Positions 17,888 to 27,879 are shown, numbered from the stretch's first letter. The stretch: DNA of 64,000 nt from Sutterella sp. (GCA_019418605.1 DYBN01000020.1:1-64000); one strand, 5' to 3'. Made by a program: numbers and translations. Notes: generated by a model not told the origin, from the sequence alone.

Positions 17888-20431
17888 ATGAGCAAGATAA
17901 CGAAAAAAGCGATGCGACGCGCCAGAATGTTTGGATTCAAGCGCTTTACCCGCAAGCTGCAGAGCAAGCCCGCTGATCTTTGGGCGCTGCGGCTTTTGGT
18001 CAACACCGGCCTGTGGCAGGCCGTGCGCATCTGCGACACGTTCGACGACGACGATCTGATGCACTATGACTGGATGCACAGCCTGCGCGACGAGCTCAAC
18101 TTCGCGGCCGTCGTGAGCAACAGCGCACGCTTTCTTCAGTCCGGCAGACCCGCCGACATCAAAAAGAGGCTTCTTGACGGCGACGACGATCTTGATGACG
18201 ACGATGCCTTCAAGGCGATGCAGGAAGCCGAAAGCGGCGGCGAAAACCCCGAAATAGGCGCCGAAATAAACGCCGCAAAAAGCGCTGCGTGCATCCCCTT
18301 CGAGAAGCGGCTCGAGTATCTGCGCGTGGCCACGCGCGGGACGTGGTCGACGAGCTGTCAGCAGTCGTCCCTGGGGCAAAAGGCGGAAAACCTTGGAGAC
18401 TACTGGAAGCAGTCGATTGCAAACGGCCTCGTGCACAAGTGGCTGGGCCTTGATTCTCCCGCAAGCCTTAAAAAGGAGCTTCAGGAGCGAATGGACGCGT
18501 GCCCGGATGAATTAAAGGCCCTGAACGCCCCCTTTGCCGAGAATATCGAGCGCATTGCAAGCGCCTTTGGCCTGACGCCGACGCAAACCAAGGTGCTTGC
18601 CTTCATTCTGACGGCCAGAGCCGAAACGTCTCTTGCGTCCGTGCTCACGCTGCTTGACTTCAGCGCCCTGCCGCAAAACGCCGTCACCGAGGTCATTGCC
18701 GCGGGGCTTGACCTTGCAGTCGACGAGATTCAAGCGTGCTTCCTTCCCGAGTCGAGGCTTGTGCGCTCGGAGCTTGTGCGCTTTTCTTCCGAATTCGACG
18801 GCGAAGCCTCGTTTGCCCAGCGCTTTGAAATCCTGGGCTCGAACCGGTTTAGAAACATGGTGCTCATGCCCGTGACCGTTGACGACATCATCGACGAGGC
18901 GGCTCTGAAGGCCCCCGCGCCCGAGCTCACGCTCAAAGACTTCAAGGCGCAGCCTGAAGTCTCGGGGCTTCTTTTGCCCTACTTAAAAGGCGTGCTGGCC
19001 TCGCACCGCAAGGGCGTCAACGTGCTCTTGTACGGCCTGCCCGGCACGGGCAAAACGCAGCTCTCGCGCGTTCTTGCCGAAAGCCTTGGCGCCGAACTCT
19101 ACGAAATCTCCACCGAATCGAGCAGCGTGCCGCACGCCCGCTCGAAAGGTCCCAGGTTTCTTCTTGATGAAAAGTCCGACAGAAAGCGCCCCCCGCGGCT
19201 GCAGCGCTGGAAGGTTGCCTCGGTCATTTTGGCGGGCGCGAAAAACGTGATTTTCGCCGTCGACGAGGCCGAGGACGTCTTTAACAGCGGGATCTCCTTT
19301 TTTGACATGTTCCATGGCGCCGACTCGCGCACCAACAAGGGGGAGATCAACACGCTGCTTGAAAACAATCCCGTGCCCACCTTCTGGATTGCCAACAACA
19401 TCGACCGCATTGATCCCGCCATGATCAGGCGCTTTGACATTGTGTTGAAGCTCCCGATTCCGACCGAGTCCGTGCGCCGGCGCATCATCAGCGAGGCCTT
19501 TGAGGGCGCGTTGTCCGACGAGAGCCTTGAGCGCCTTGTTCAGGTCCCGCGCTTGTCGCCTGCCGTCGTGCGGCGCGCAGCGACCGTGGCCAAAATCGCG
19601 GGGCTCTCCGAAAATGCCGGCAAGGGCCCTGCCGCCCTTGGGCCTGAAGCCGAAAAAGCGGTCGTCAACATGATTGACGCAACGCTCTCGGCGCAGCACT
19701 TTGGGGGCGTGCCCGTGCGAGCCAAGCTGCTGCCTGCGTACTACAACCCGGCCTGCGTCAACGCCGACGTCGACCTCAAGGCCATCGCCCGGGGGCTCTC
19801 TGAAGCCCGGCGCGGGCGGCTGTGCCTGTACGGGCCGCCCGGAACCGGCAAAACTGCCTATGCGGCGTGGCTTGCGCGCGAACTCGACTGCCCGCTCATG
19901 CGAAAGACCTATGCCGAGCTCTCGAGCTGCTTTGTGGGCGAAACCGAAAAGAAAATCGCGCACGCCTTCAAGGAGGCGGCGGCCGAAAACGCGGTCTTGT
20001 TAATCGACGAGGCGGACTCCTTCCTGCGCGATCGAACCCTGCTGCATCACTCCTGGGAAACGACGCAGGTCAACGAGATGCTCGCGCAGATGGAAGCCTT
20101 CGAAGGCATCTTCATCGCCTCGACCAACCTGATGGAGACGCTTGACGCGGCGAGCCTTCGCCGCTTTGACCTCAAGGCGCGCTTTGACTACTTAAAGACC
20201 GCGCAGGTCCTTGAGCTTGCCCGCGCAACGCTCGAGAGCCTGGGCCTTGCGCTGGATGAGGCCGCAAGCGGGGCTCTTGCCCGCATCGAGAAGCTCACGC
20301 CCGGGGACTTTGCCGCCGTGCGCCGCCAGGCGGCCTTCAACCCCATTGCCTCGGCCGCAGACTTCGCCCGCAGGCTTCTGGGAGAAGTGCGCATCAAGGG
20401 CGGGGGCGCGGCAAAAATCGGGTTTTCTTAA
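17888..20431 (+). CDS. Protein with two AAA+ ATPase modules
   Basis: This 847-residue protein has an N-terminal part of about 330 residues without a domain I recognise, including a very acidic stretch near residues 97-105. Two AAA+ modules follow. The first has Walker A GLPGTGKT (383-390), Walker B VDEAEDVF (about 456) and RRFD-type sensor residues. The second has GPPGTGKT (649-656), LLIDEADSF (about 703) and LRRFDLK. This resembles FtsH/SpoVK/ClpB-like ATPases in COG0464, which remodel proteins, but there is no protease or known adaptor domain. The start follows GGAGCG-rich sequence. The gene is single with no obvious partner, so its substrate is unknown. Confidence 0.85.
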   Translation: MSKITKKAMRRARMFGFKRFTRKLQSKPADLWALRLLVNTGLWQAVRICDTFDDDDLMHYDWMHSLRDELNFAAVVSNSARFLQSGRPADIKKRLLDGDDDLDDDDAFKAMQEAESGGENPEIGAEINAAKSAACIPFEKRLEYLRVATRGTWSTSCQQSSLGQKAENLGDYWKQSIANGLVHKWLGLDSPASLKKELQERMDACPDELKALNAPFAENIERIASAFGLTPTQTKVLAFILTARAETSLASVLTLLDFSALPQNAVTEVIAAGLDLAVDEIQACFLPESRLVRSELVRFSSEFDGEASFAQRFEILGSNRFRNMVLMPVTVDDIIDEAALKAPAPELTLKDFKAQPEVSGLLLPYLKGVLASHRKGVNVLLYGLPGTGKTQLSRVLAESLGAELYEISTESSSVPHARSKGPRFLLDEKSDRKRPPRLQRWKVASVILAGAKNVIFAVDEAEDVFNSGISFFDMFHGADSRTNKGEINTLLENNPVPTFWIANNIDRIDPAMIRRFDIVLKLPIPTESVRRRIISEAFEGALSDESLERLVQVPRLSPAVVRRAATVAKIAGLSENAGKGPAALGPEAEKAVVNMIDATLSAQHFGGVPVRAKLLPAYYNPACVNADVDLKAIARGLSEARRGRLCLYGPPGTGKTAYAAWLARELDCPLMRKTYAELSSCFVGETEKKIAHAFKEAAAENAVLLIDEADSFLRDRTLLHHSWETTQVNEMLAQMEAFEGIFIASTNLMETLDAASLRRFDLKARFDYLKTAQVLELARATLESLGLALDEAASGALARIEKLTPGDFAAVRRQAAFNPIASAADFARRLLGEVRIKGGGAAKIGFS

Positions 20432-20702
20432 ATCCCGCCCAACCGCGCCCAACCGCGCCCAAGCCCCGTCTAAAACGCGTTTAAAGCCGCGGCGGCCGAC
20501 TTGAAAGATTTGGCCCCCGCGGCTGGGAGCGGGACTTGAAAAACACCGCCTGCGGCTCCTTCAAACGGCGTAGGAAACGCCCCCACGATGGACGAGCCTT
20601 CTTAGCTCTCATAACCGAAGACAGCAAAGGCTGATTGCTTTAGGATGATGTGGAACTAGTTACTTTTGATGACAAGGGTCTAAGCCCTTGCGGGAGCCAA
20701 GA
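20432..20702. other. Intergenic region before ABC importer
   Basis: This region contains a strong hairpin (AGCCGCGG near 20484 with CCGCGGCT near 20517, no T-run) and a GGGAG ribosome-binding site at 20692-20696. I looked for a cobalamin-riboswitch B12 box and did not find one. Confidence 0.4.
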
Positions 20703-21902
20703 ATGAAGTCAAGCCTGATGAACCGGATGATGACCCGCCGCCGGACGATTGCGCTTGCAGCCGCTGCGGCCGCGGCTGCAACAGTGCCGCTTGCCGCCGC
20801 GCCGGCTTTTGCCGCTCAGACGAAAGCGCAAAACGAGACGTCCGGGCAGTTTCCCATCACCTTCACCGACCTCGCAGGGCGCAAGGTAACGATTCAAAAA
20901 CGGCCCGAGCGCTTCATCGTGGCCAACTACATTTTGAATTTTCTGATGGTCTCGGGCGCCTCAGGCACCTCCAAGGTCGTGGGCCTCACGCAGGACGGCT
21001 GGATCGACATGCGCCGCGGCGAATACACGCTCATGAAGGCGGCCTTCCCCGAGCTCATCGCCAAGCCCTCGATCGGGGGCTATCACGACGACATTCTCAA
21101 CAGCGAAAAGATTCTCGCCCTGCGCCCGGACGTGATCCTCATCAACCGCACGCAGTACGAGAGCAACACGCACCGCGTCGAGGTCTTTGAAGCGGCGGGC
21201 ATTCGGGTGGTGGTGCTCGACTATCACGCGATGAAGCCCGCAAACCACATTCAGAGCACGACGATTCTGGGTTTGCTTCTTGGACGCGAAGACGTCGCCC
21301 GCGCCCAGTGCGAGCGCTACCGCACGGTGCTCGATACGATTGCCTCGCGCATCGAAAAACTTCCCGAAAGCGCCCTGCACACGCGCGTGTATGTCGAATC
21401 CGGCAGCAGAGGCGTGCACGAGTACGGCAACTCCTACAACCGCTCCGTGCTCTGGGGCGCGATTCTTGAAAACCTCAAGGCCGACAACCTCGCCCGCGAC
21501 ATGAAGCAGCCCTATGCGGCGCTTGACCGCGAGTTCGTCATCGGGCGCAATCCGCAGGTGATCGTGATCTGCGGCAGCATCTGGGAGAATTCGGACACGA
21601 GCGACGCGATGCGCATGGGGCTCACGGTGCCCGAGGAGACGGCGCAAAAGCGCTTGTCGGGCTTTGCCCGGCGCGAGATGTGGCAAAACCTCGATGCGGT
21701 CAAAAACGGCCGCATCTACGGCATCGACCACGGCAGTCTGCGCTGCATCATGGACTACGCCTTCTCGATGTATCTTGCCAAGGTCCTCTACCCGGACGCC
21801 TTCAATGACTTTGACCCGGATCGGGAGATTGCGGACTTCTACGCAACGTATCTGCCTGAGTTAAAGGCCCAGGGGACGTTTTTTATCAAGCTCAAGCAAT
21901 AA
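20703..21902 (+). CDS. Periplasmic metal-chelate binding protein
   Basis: This 399-residue substrate-binding protein of the FepB/BtuF/MolA class opens with MTRRRTIAL and an Ala-rich stretch ending APAFAAQ, a likely Tat signal. It continues with FTDLAGRKVTIQKRPERFIV and later ALRPDVILINR, typical of type III (cluster A-II) binding proteins. It would deliver an iron-siderophore, heme, cobalamin or similar complex to the permease and ATPase that follow. The ligand cannot be read from the sequence. The GGGAG six bases before this ATG decided the start over the upstream TTG. Confidence 0.85.
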   Translation: MKSSLMNRMMTRRRTIALAAAAAAAATVPLAAAPAFAAQTKAQNETSGQFPITFTDLAGRKVTIQKRPERFIVANYILNFLMVSGASGTSKVVGLTQDGWIDMRRGEYTLMKAAFPELIAKPSIGGYHDDILNSEKILALRPDVILINRTQYESNTHRVEVFEAAGIRVVVLDYHAMKPANHIQSTTILGLLLGREDVARAQCERYRTVLDTIASRIEKLPESALHTRVYVESGSRGVHEYGNSYNRSVLWGAILENLKADNLARDMKQPYAALDREFVIGRNPQVIVICGSIWENSDTSDAMRMGLTVPEETAQKRLSGFARREMWQNLDAVKNGRIYGIDHGSLRCIMDYAFSMYLAKVLYPDAFNDFDPDREIADFYATYLPELKAQGTFFIKLKQ

Positions 21903-21925
21903 AAATCCCGCATGTCCCGCGTAAA

Positions 21926-21954
21926 AAGCGCCCGTGTTAGCATGACGGGCGCTT
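21926..21954 (+). terminator. Hairpin between binding protein and permease genes
   Basis: AAGCGCCCGT and ACGGGCGCTT form a perfect 10-bp stem with a 9-base loop just after the binding-protein stop. There is no T-run, so partial termination or mRNA protection is more likely than full termination. Confidence 0.5.
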
Positions 21955-22103
21955 GCAGAAACCGGGCTCCTCGTACTCTGCTCGTGTTTTCCGCCTGAGG
22001 CTTCGCTTTTGAACAAACGCCGTCTTGGGCGGACAGCCTGCAACAGGACCGCACGGTCCGGGCCGTTTCTTTTCTCGCTTTTTTTTAATCCCCGCTCTCT
22101 GTC

Positions 22104-23141
22104 ATGTCGTGTCATCAGGCCTACCGCAGCAGCGTCAGACACCGCGCACTGATCGTGATTGCCGCAGCGATCGTGCTTGCGGTGCTCTTTGTGCTCGATC
22201 TTGCGGTCGGGTCTTCGGACATCACGGTGCCGCGCGCCCTTGCCGCTCTTGCCGCGGGCCCCGGGGGCGAGTCCATCGACGCAGTCATCATCTGGTCGAT
22301 TCGCCTTCCCATGACGCTTACCGCTCTCTTTGTGGGAACGGCGCTTGCGCTTGCGGGCCTTGAAATTCAAAACATCACCGCCAACGCCCTTGCAAGCCCC
22401 TCGACGCTGGGGATTTCTTCGGCCGCAAGCTTCGGGGCGGCCCTTTCGATCACGCTTGGCTTTACGGTTTTAGGGCAGACGTGGCTTGGCACCGCAGCCT
22501 GCGCCTTTTGTCTGGCCCTGCTCGTGTCGACGGCCGTCTTCTGGATCGGCAGCCGCGAGTCGATGCATCCGGCAACGCTCATTCTGGCGGGCATCGTGAT
22601 GAACTTCTTTTTCATGGCCCTGCAGCAGTTTCTGCAGTACCGCGCAAGCCCCGAAGTCGCGCAGGTCATCAGCGGCTGGACGTTTGGCAACCTCGAGCGC
22701 AGCACGTGGACGAGCACGGCCGTGGCGGGGGTGACGACGCTTGCGGCGGCTCTCTATCTGGTGCGCCGCAGCTGGGCCTTGACGGCGCTCACCGTGGGCG
22801 AAGAGCGCGCACGAAGCCTTGGCGTGCCGGTGACGCGCCTTCGCGTGGAAGTCTTTGCGGCAAGCTCGCTTTTGGTGGCCGCAGCCGTGGGCTTTGTGGG
22901 CACGATCGGCTTTGTGGGCCTGGTGGCCCCGCACTGCGCCAAGCTCGTTCTTGGAGAAGATCAGAGGTTTTTGCTTCCGGGCACGATTTTCTCGGGCGGC
23001 ATGCTGATGCTTGCAAGCTCCGTCACCGCCAAGTCGCTCTCCACGGGCGCCATGCTTCCGGTGGGCATCATCACCTCCTTGGTGGGCGTGCCGTTTCTGT
23101 TGTTTTTGCTTTTGAAAACCCGCCGGGAGGGCTTTGCATGA
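22104..23141 (+). CDS. FecCD-family ABC transporter permease
   Basis: This 345-residue inner-membrane protein has about ten hydrophobic segments and FecCD/BtuC hallmarks such as ALALAGLEIQNITANALASP and FVGTIGFVGLVAPH. As a homodimer it should form the import channel for the metal complex bound by the upstream protein. Its TGA overlaps the ATG of the ATPase gene, showing tight coupling. About 200 bases and a hairpin separate it from the binding-protein gene, consistent with unequal expression. Confidence 0.92.
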   Translation: MSCHQAYRSSVRHRALIVIAAAIVLAVLFVLDLAVGSSDITVPRALAALAAGPGGESIDAVIIWSIRLPMTLTALFVGTALALAGLEIQNITANALASPSTLGISSAASFGAALSITLGFTVLGQTWLGTAACAFCLALLVSTAVFWIGSRESMHPATLILAGIVMNFFFMALQQFLQYRASPEVAQVISGWTFGNLERSTWTSTAVAGVTTLAAALYLVRRSWALTALTVGEERARSLGVPVTRLRVEVFAASSLLVAAAVGFVGTIGFVGLVAPHCAKLVLGEDQRFLLPGTIFSGGMLMLASSVTAKSLSTGAMLPVGIITSLVGVPFLLFLLLKTRREGFA

Positions 23142-23881
23142 CAAGCCTCACGATCCGGGACCTCACCGTTGACTTAGGCGGCAAGCGGGTGCTCACCAAC
23201 ATCAGCGCCTCCTTCAAAGGGGGCGAAGTGGTGGGCGTCATCGGGCAAAACGGCGGGGGCAAAACAACGCTTTTGAAAGCCGTCGCGGGCTTGGTGAAGC
23301 GCACGTCGGGTGAGGTTGTGATCGACGATCCCCAGGGGCGCGTTGCGTACGTACCGCAATTGACGCACGTGGCAAGCCGCTTGAGCGTCTTTGAGATGGT
23401 GCTTTTGGGGCTCGTTAAAAACCTCTCCTTGCGGGTGACGCCCGAGATTTTCAATCAAGTCGACGAGACGCTGCACGCCATGGGCATCAACGAGCTTGCG
23501 CAAACGCCCGTGTGCCGCCTCTCGGGAGGTCAAAAGCAGCTCGTCTTCATGGCGCAGGCCTTTGTGTCGCGCCCCCGGGTGCTACTTCTAGACGAACCCA
23601 CTTCGGCGCTGGACCTGCGCCATCAGCTCGTCGTCATGAACGCCGCGCGCAACTACACGAGGGCCAACGGGGCGGTGACGATGGTGGTGGTGCACGACCT
23701 GCTGTCGGCTGCGCGCTTTTCCGACAGGCTCTTGCTCCTTGCCGACGGGGGCGTGCGCATTTTTGACGAGCCCGCGCGCGTGCTCGAGCCCGAGGCGCTC
23801 TCGGAGGTCTACCACGTCTCGGTAAGCGTCGAGCCCACCCGGCCCGGGTTTCTCAACGTCATTCCGCTCGAGCCGCTTTAG
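23138..23881 (+). CDS. Metal-chelate ABC transporter ATPase
   Basis: This 247-residue ATPase has Walker A GQNGGGKT, signature LSGGQKQ and Walker B LLLDEPTSALD, with a FepC/BtuD-like layout. The ATG lies inside the ATGA overlap with the permease stop, preceded by GGGAGG. It powers the FecCD importer. A strong bidirectional terminator follows. Confidence 0.92.
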   Translation: MTSLTIRDLTVDLGGKRVLTNISASFKGGEVVGVIGQNGGGKTTLLKAVAGLVKRTSGEVVIDDPQGRVAYVPQLTHVASRLSVFEMVLLGLVKNLSLRVTPEIFNQVDETLHAMGINELAQTPVCRLSGGQKQLVFMAQAFVSRPRVLLLDEPTSALDLRHQLVVMNAARNYTRANGAVTMVVVHDLLSAARFSDRLLLLADGGVRIFDEPARVLEPEALSEVYHVSVSVEPTRPGFLNVIPLEPL

Positions 23882-23900
23882 CCGCCTCTCAGAGGTAAAG

Positions 23901-23958
23901 AAAAAGGCGCGCGTTGTTTCGAAAACCCAATTTCGAAACACGCACGCCCTTTTTTTTC
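23901..23958. terminator. Bidirectional terminator
   Basis: A long stem containing GTTTCGAAA/TTTCGAAAC is flanked by A-run and T-run sequence, between the convergent ATPase and FKBP genes. Confidence 0.8.
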
Positions 23959-23997
23959 GCCAAAGGCAGGCTCCCCCGCAAAGGGAAAGCCGCGCCT

Positions 23998-24672
23998 TTA
24001 CTTCACGCCCACGAGCTCGACGTCAAAGATGAGCGTCGCATAAGGCGGAATGGCGCCGGGATAGCCGCGCTCGCCGTAGGCGAGGTTGTAGGGGATGGTA
24101 AGCCGCCGCTTGCCGCCCGTTTTCATGCCGTTGATGCCCATCTCCCAGCCTGCGATCACCATGCCGGCTCCGAGCGGGAACTCGATGGGTTCACCCCGCT
24201 CGTAGCTCGAATCGAAAACGGTGCCGTCTTCAAGCCTTCCGGTGTAGTGCACCGAGACGGTCTTGCCGGCTTCGGCCGCGGGGCCCTCGCCTTCTGCGAC
24301 TTCGACGATTTCAAGTTCGCCCGGCGGCGGCACCTGGGCCACGTCAAGCAGCTCCACCTCAAAGTCAAGCGTCGCCCCGGGCGGGATGACGCCGCCCGCA
24401 CCGTACTCGCCATATCCGAGCTCGGGCGGAATGACAAGGCGGCGCCTGCCGCCCACGCGCATGCCTGCAACGCCCTGATCCCAGCCGGCGATGACCTGTC
24501 CCGCGCCCAGCATGAACTCAAAGGGCATGCCGCGCTCAACGCTCGAATCAAAGACGGTGCCGTCTTCGAGCTTTCCCGTATAGTGCACCGACACGCGCGT
24601 GCCGCTTTCGGCAACGGGGCCGTCGCCGACTTCAAGGTCGGTGACAATGAGTTCCTTGATCTCGTCGCTCAT
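23998..24672 (-). CDS. Tandem FKBP-type peptidyl-prolyl isomerase
   Basis: This 224-residue protein is made of two similar FKBP domains (about 8-112 and 118-224). Each has [17 protein letters not shown], a P(F/I)EF segment, AGW, and a closing IPP.ATL.F.VEL stretch. It should catalyse proline cis-trans isomerisation and may act as a chaperone. No signal peptide is seen, so a cytoplasmic place is likely. Most bacterial small FKBPs have one such domain; the two copies here look like an internal duplication. The ATG at 24672 follows an AAAGGAC sequence; the longer open frame is untranslated leader. Confidence 0.9.
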   Translation of the reverse strand: MSDEIKELIVTDLEVGDGPVAESGTRVSVHYTGKLEDGTVFDSSVERGMPFEFMLGAGQVIAGWDQGVAGMRVGGRRRLVIPPELGYGEYGAGGVIPPGATLDFEVELLDVAQVPPPGELEIVEVAEGEGPAAEAGKTVSVHYTGRLEDGTVFDSSYERGEPIEFPLGAGMVIAGWEMGINGMKTGGKRRLTIPYNLAYGERGYPGAIPPYATLIFDVELVGVK

Positions 24673-24869
24673 CTTGTTTGTTCGTCCTTTTTCAAAATGG
24701 ATGAAGGAAAAAATGCTTGCGCGCCCGGCCGCAAAGAACGCAGGGCTTCTTGCAGGCCGCACGTATTGTGCCCGAAGTTTGCGCTGCCGCAAGCACCGGA
24801 TTGTCAACAAATGCCATCGGACTTTGCGCCGCAGCCCTCGAAAATCCCATGCCTACGACAAACACCCTA

Positions 24870-24899
24870 TTGACAGAGCGCCCCGCGCACGTCTACATT
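24870..24899 (+). promoter_or_regulatory. trp operon promoter
   Basis: A perfect TTGACA (24870-24875) and TACATT (24894-24899) are separated by 18 bases, about 40 bases before the leader-peptide ATG. No TrpR operator was recognised. Confidence 0.65.
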
Positions 24900-24939
24900 T
24901 GAGCACGTCAAGAAACCCTTTTCACAAGGAAGTCGACAA

Positions 24940-25002
24940 ATGACCAACCTCACCGAACGCGTTCTTCAGGCTCAGTCCTGGCGCTGGCACCTCTCAAATT
25001 GA
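24940..25002 (+). CDS. trpL: trp operon leader peptide
   Basis: This 20-residue ORF ends with S-W-R-W-H-L-S-N, so two Trp codons lie close together just before the stop. AAGGA ends nine bases before the ATG. It sits between a good promoter and a terminator hairpin ahead of trpD, the arrangement of ribosome-mediated Trp attenuation: scarce charged tRNA-Trp stalls the ribosome at the Trp codons and allows read-through. Confidence 0.88.
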   Translation: MTNLTERVLQAQSWRWHLSN

Positions 25003-25085
25003 GCGGGTGTCCATCGGTGCACGTCTAAAGAAACAAGTCGACAACCAACGAAGAAGCCCGCGGACCTGAAGTCAGCGGGTTTTTT
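25003..25085 (+). promoter_or_regulatory. trp attenuator
   Basis: CCCGC (25057-25061) pairs with GCGGG (25075-25079), followed by six T, forming the terminator. GCGGG just after the leader stop (25003-25007) can pair instead with the same CCCGC to form an anti-terminator. GGCACC in the leader can pair with downstream GGTGY sequence to release the terminator. This is the expected three-way choice. Confidence 0.75.
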
Positions 25086-25416
25086 GTTGGATCAAAAATT
25101 CCTCCCTCCGACACAAAGCCCCGAGAGCTCTCAAAGACGGTCTTCAGACATCCGCGGGTAAAAAAGCAAAACCCACAAACCCTGCAATCAAGCGGATGCG
25201 AAAAGACATCATGACAACATCTCGAGAAAATCAGGCCAGAGTCATTCTCTCCTATCTCACGCTGCGATGGCGTTGACCAAAACGCCCTTGACGGCCGCAC
25301 GGTTTGATTCCCGCACAAAGGCAAACCCAACAAGGCGCCGGCCGAAAACAAGACAAGCGCCTTGACGCGAAACCCCCAACAGACTCAGCAGCACTCAGAC
25401 AAAGGAATTTTCAGCC
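25086..25416. other. Untranslated gap between attenuator and trpD
   Basis: About 330 bases lie between the attenuator and trpD. A 26-codon ORF starts at 25195, but it has no convincing ribosome-binding site and no family resemblance. No trpE or trpG remnant could be recognised. Confidence 0.4.
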
Positions 25417-26481
25417 ATGACTCCCGCTCTCGAACAACTCTATCGTCGCCAGGACCTCTCCGCCTTGCAGGCCGAAGAACTCTTCATGCAGATTTTCAAC
25501 GGCGAAACCGACCCCGCCGTCTTCGCCTCGCTTCTGACCGCTCTCAAGATGAAGGGCGAAGCCCCGCAGGAAATCGCGGGCGCCGCACGCGCCATGGTGC
25601 GCTCGGCTCTGCATTTTCCCCGGCCCGCGGGCATTGAAATCGGCGAAATCGTGGGCACGGGCGGCGACGGCATGCACTCGATCAACGTCTCGACCATCTC
25701 GGCGCTGTGCGCCGCGGCTAACGGCCTCAAAATCGCCAAGCACGGCAACCGCAGCGTGAGCTCGCAGACGGGCGCCTCGGACCTTCTTACGGCACTCGGG
25801 TTTGACATCGCCCCGAGCCCCGAGGAAGCCTCCCGCCTTTTGATGGAAACGGGCTTTGCCTTTTGCTTTGCACAGCTCTATCACCCCGCGATGCGCCACG
25901 TCATGCCCGTGAGAAAGGCGCTCGGCACCCGCACGATCTTCAACATCCTGGGACCGGTGACAAGCCCCGCGCGGCCCGACTATGCCGTGATCGGCGTCTA
26001 CGCCCCGGGCCTTATTGAACCCGTGGCAAAAACCCTCAAGGAGCTTGGCATGAAGCGCGCCTTCGTCGTGCACGGCTGCGGCTTTGACGAGGTGTGCGTC
26101 ACGGGCAGCACCGCTTACGCCGAACTCAAGGAAAACGGCGACATTGAAACGGGCAGTTTTACGCCCGCAGACTTTGGCGTCACGGGCGCCTATGCGCCGG
26201 AAGACTTCGCTGGCGGCCTGCCCGAGAAAAACGCCGAACTCGCGCTTGCCATCCTCAACGGCCGCGGCAGCCGCGCGCACAACGACATGGTGGCGGCCAA
26301 CACGGCGCTGCTTCTTTTAGCGGGCGGCCGCGTCAAGAGTCTGGCAGAAGGCCTTGCGCTTGCGCGCGAAACTCTTGCCGACGGCCGCGCCATGGCCGTC
26401 GTTGAGGCGCATCGCGCCTTTGCCGCGAAAAAAGAGCGCGCCGCGCAGGAGTGCGCCGCAGGCAAGGAGCGCGCCGCTTGA
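25417..26481 (+). CDS. trpD: Anthranilate phosphoribosyltransferase
   Basis: This 354-residue enzyme transfers phosphoribose from PRPP to anthranilate, the second step from chorismate to tryptophan. Signature GTGGDG followed by [21 protein letters not shown], and GPVTSPARP are all present. The C-terminus carries an extra Lys/Glu/Ala-rich tail of about 15 residues. It is the first enzyme gene behind the attenuator and about 100 bases ahead of trpB. Confidence 0.95.
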   Translation: MTPALEQLYRRQDLSALQAEELFMQIFNGETDPAVFASLLTALKMKGEAPQEIAGAARAMVRSALHFPRPAGIEIGEIVGTGGDGMHSINVSTISALCAAANGLKIAKHGNRSVSSQTGASDLLTALGFDIAPSPEEASRLLMETGFAFCFAQLYHPAMRHVMPVRKALGTRTIFNILGPVTSPARPDYAVIGVYAPGLIEPVAKTLKELGMKRAFVVHGCGFDEVCVTGSTAYAELKENGDIETGSFTPADFGVTGAYAPEDFAGGLPEKNAELALAILNGRGSRAHNDMVAANTALLLLAGGRVKSLAEGLALARETLADGRAMAVVEAHRAFAAKKERAAQECAAGKERAA

Positions 26482-26578
26482 AAAAAAACTTTGGTCAAAA
26501 ACAAGACGCGCCGAGGCCGCCTTTTTCAGACACTTAAACGCTCACGCACAAAAAAACACCAACAAGGATCGATTCATC

Positions 26579-27823
26579 ATGCTGCTCAATCCCTTCTTCG
26601 GACGCTTCGGCGGCCAGTACATCCCGGAAATTCTGGTGCCCGCCCTGGACGAACTGGAAGAGGCCTTCATCGCCTCGCGCGAAGACGAAGCGTTTCAGGC
26701 CGAACTCACGAGCCTTCTGACGACCTATGCGGGGCGCCCAACGCCGCTCACGCTGTGCCGCAACCTCACGCAGGGCACGAAGGCAAAGCTCTATCTCAAG
26801 CGCGAAGACCTCGTGCACGGGGGCGCGCACAAAACCAATCAAGTGCTGGGGCAGGCGCTTCTTGCGCGCCGCATGGGCAAAACGCGCATCATCGCCGAGA
26901 CGGGCGCAGGCCAGCACGGCGTTGCCACGGCGCTAGCCTGTGCGCTCCTTGGCTTTAAGTGCCGCATCTACATGGGCGCCAAGGACGTCGAGCGGCAAAA
27001 GCCCAACGTCTTCAGAATGGAATTGATGGGCGCTGAAGTCGTGCCCATTTCCGAGGGCGCGTCCACGCTAAAGGAAGCCTGCAATGCGGCTTTAAAAGAC
27101 TGGGCGGGCTCTTTTGCCGACACGCACTACATGCTCGGCACCGCCGCCGGTCCCCACCCCTTCCCCACGATCGTGCGCGAGTTTCAAAAGATCATTGGCG
27201 AAGAGGCCAAAAAGCAGTTTGCCGAGGCTGAGGCCGACGCCGGCATCACGCTGCCCGACATGGTCGTTGCGGCCGTGGGCGGGGGATCAAACGCCATCGG
27301 CATCTTCACCGACTTCATCAAGGACGAGAGCGTCAAGCTCGTGGGCGTGGAGCCAGGCGGCATGGGGCTTGAGACCGCGCAGCACGGCGCCACGCTTTGC
27401 AAGGGCACCGAAGGGATCTTCTTTGGCGCGCGCAGCAAAAACATGCAGACGCCGGAGGGCCAGATCGAAGAGTCCTACTCGATCTCGGCGGGCCTGGACT
27501 TCCCGTCTGTGGGCCCTGAGCACGCCTACCTGCAGGAGACGGGCCGCGCGCAGTACGTGGCTGCAACCGACAAGGAGGCTCTGGCAGCCTTTATGGAATT
27601 GTCGCTAAAGGAAGGCATCATCCCGGCGCTTGAAAGCTCGCACGCCCTCGCGCACGCCCTGAAGGTGATCCGCGCCGAGCCCGACAAGGAGCAGCGCATC
27701 ATCGTCAACCTCTCCGGGCGCGGCGACAAGGACATCTTTCAGGTGGCGCGCCGCCTTGAGGCCGAGGGCCTCATGCAGGATGGGCGCTTGAAGGGCGACG
27801 TGATCGGGGCTCTGCGCGCATAA
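26579..27823 (+). CDS. trpB: Tryptophan synthase beta chain
   Basis: This 414-residue PLP enzyme joins indole and serine. [13 protein letters not shown] carries the PLP lysine, [10 protein letters not shown] follows, and GGGSNAIG binds the cofactor phosphate. AAGGA precedes the ATG. It forms the alpha2-beta2 complex with TrpA encoded next. The size and motifs are those of TrpB1, not the stand-alone TrpB2. Confidence 0.97.
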   Translation: MLLNPFFGRFGGQYIPEILVPALDELEEAFIASREDEAFQAELTSLLTTYAGRPTPLTLCRNLTQGTKAKLYLKREDLVHGGAHKTNQVLGQALLARRMGKTRIIAETGAGQHGVATALACALLGFKCRIYMGAKDVERQKPNVFRMELMGAEVVPISEGASTLKEACNAALKDWAGSFADTHYMLGTAAGPHPFPTIVREFQKIIGEEAKKQFAEAEADAGITLPDMVVAAVGGGSNAIGIFTDFIKDESVKLVGVEPGGMGLETAQHGATLCKGTEGIFFGARSKNMQTPEGQIEESYSISAGLDFPSVGPEHAYLQETGRAQYVAATDKEALAAFMELSLKEGIIPALESSHALAHALKVIRAEPDKEQRIIVNLSGRGDKDIFQVARRLEAEGLMQDGRLKGDVIGALRA

Positions 27824-27879
27824 GGCCGCGGACAAGGCAAAACAAAAGCAAAAGAAACGAAAAAGAAGGACTCAACACC

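Noticed and set aside
20432..20702. Cobalamin riboswitch ahead of the metal-chelate importer
   Set aside because: No B12 box or matching long-range pairing was seen; only a simple hairpin is present.
25195..25275. 26-codon ORF in the attenuator-trpD gap as a second leader peptide
   Set aside because: Only one Trp codon, no clear ribosome-binding site and no following terminator hairpin.
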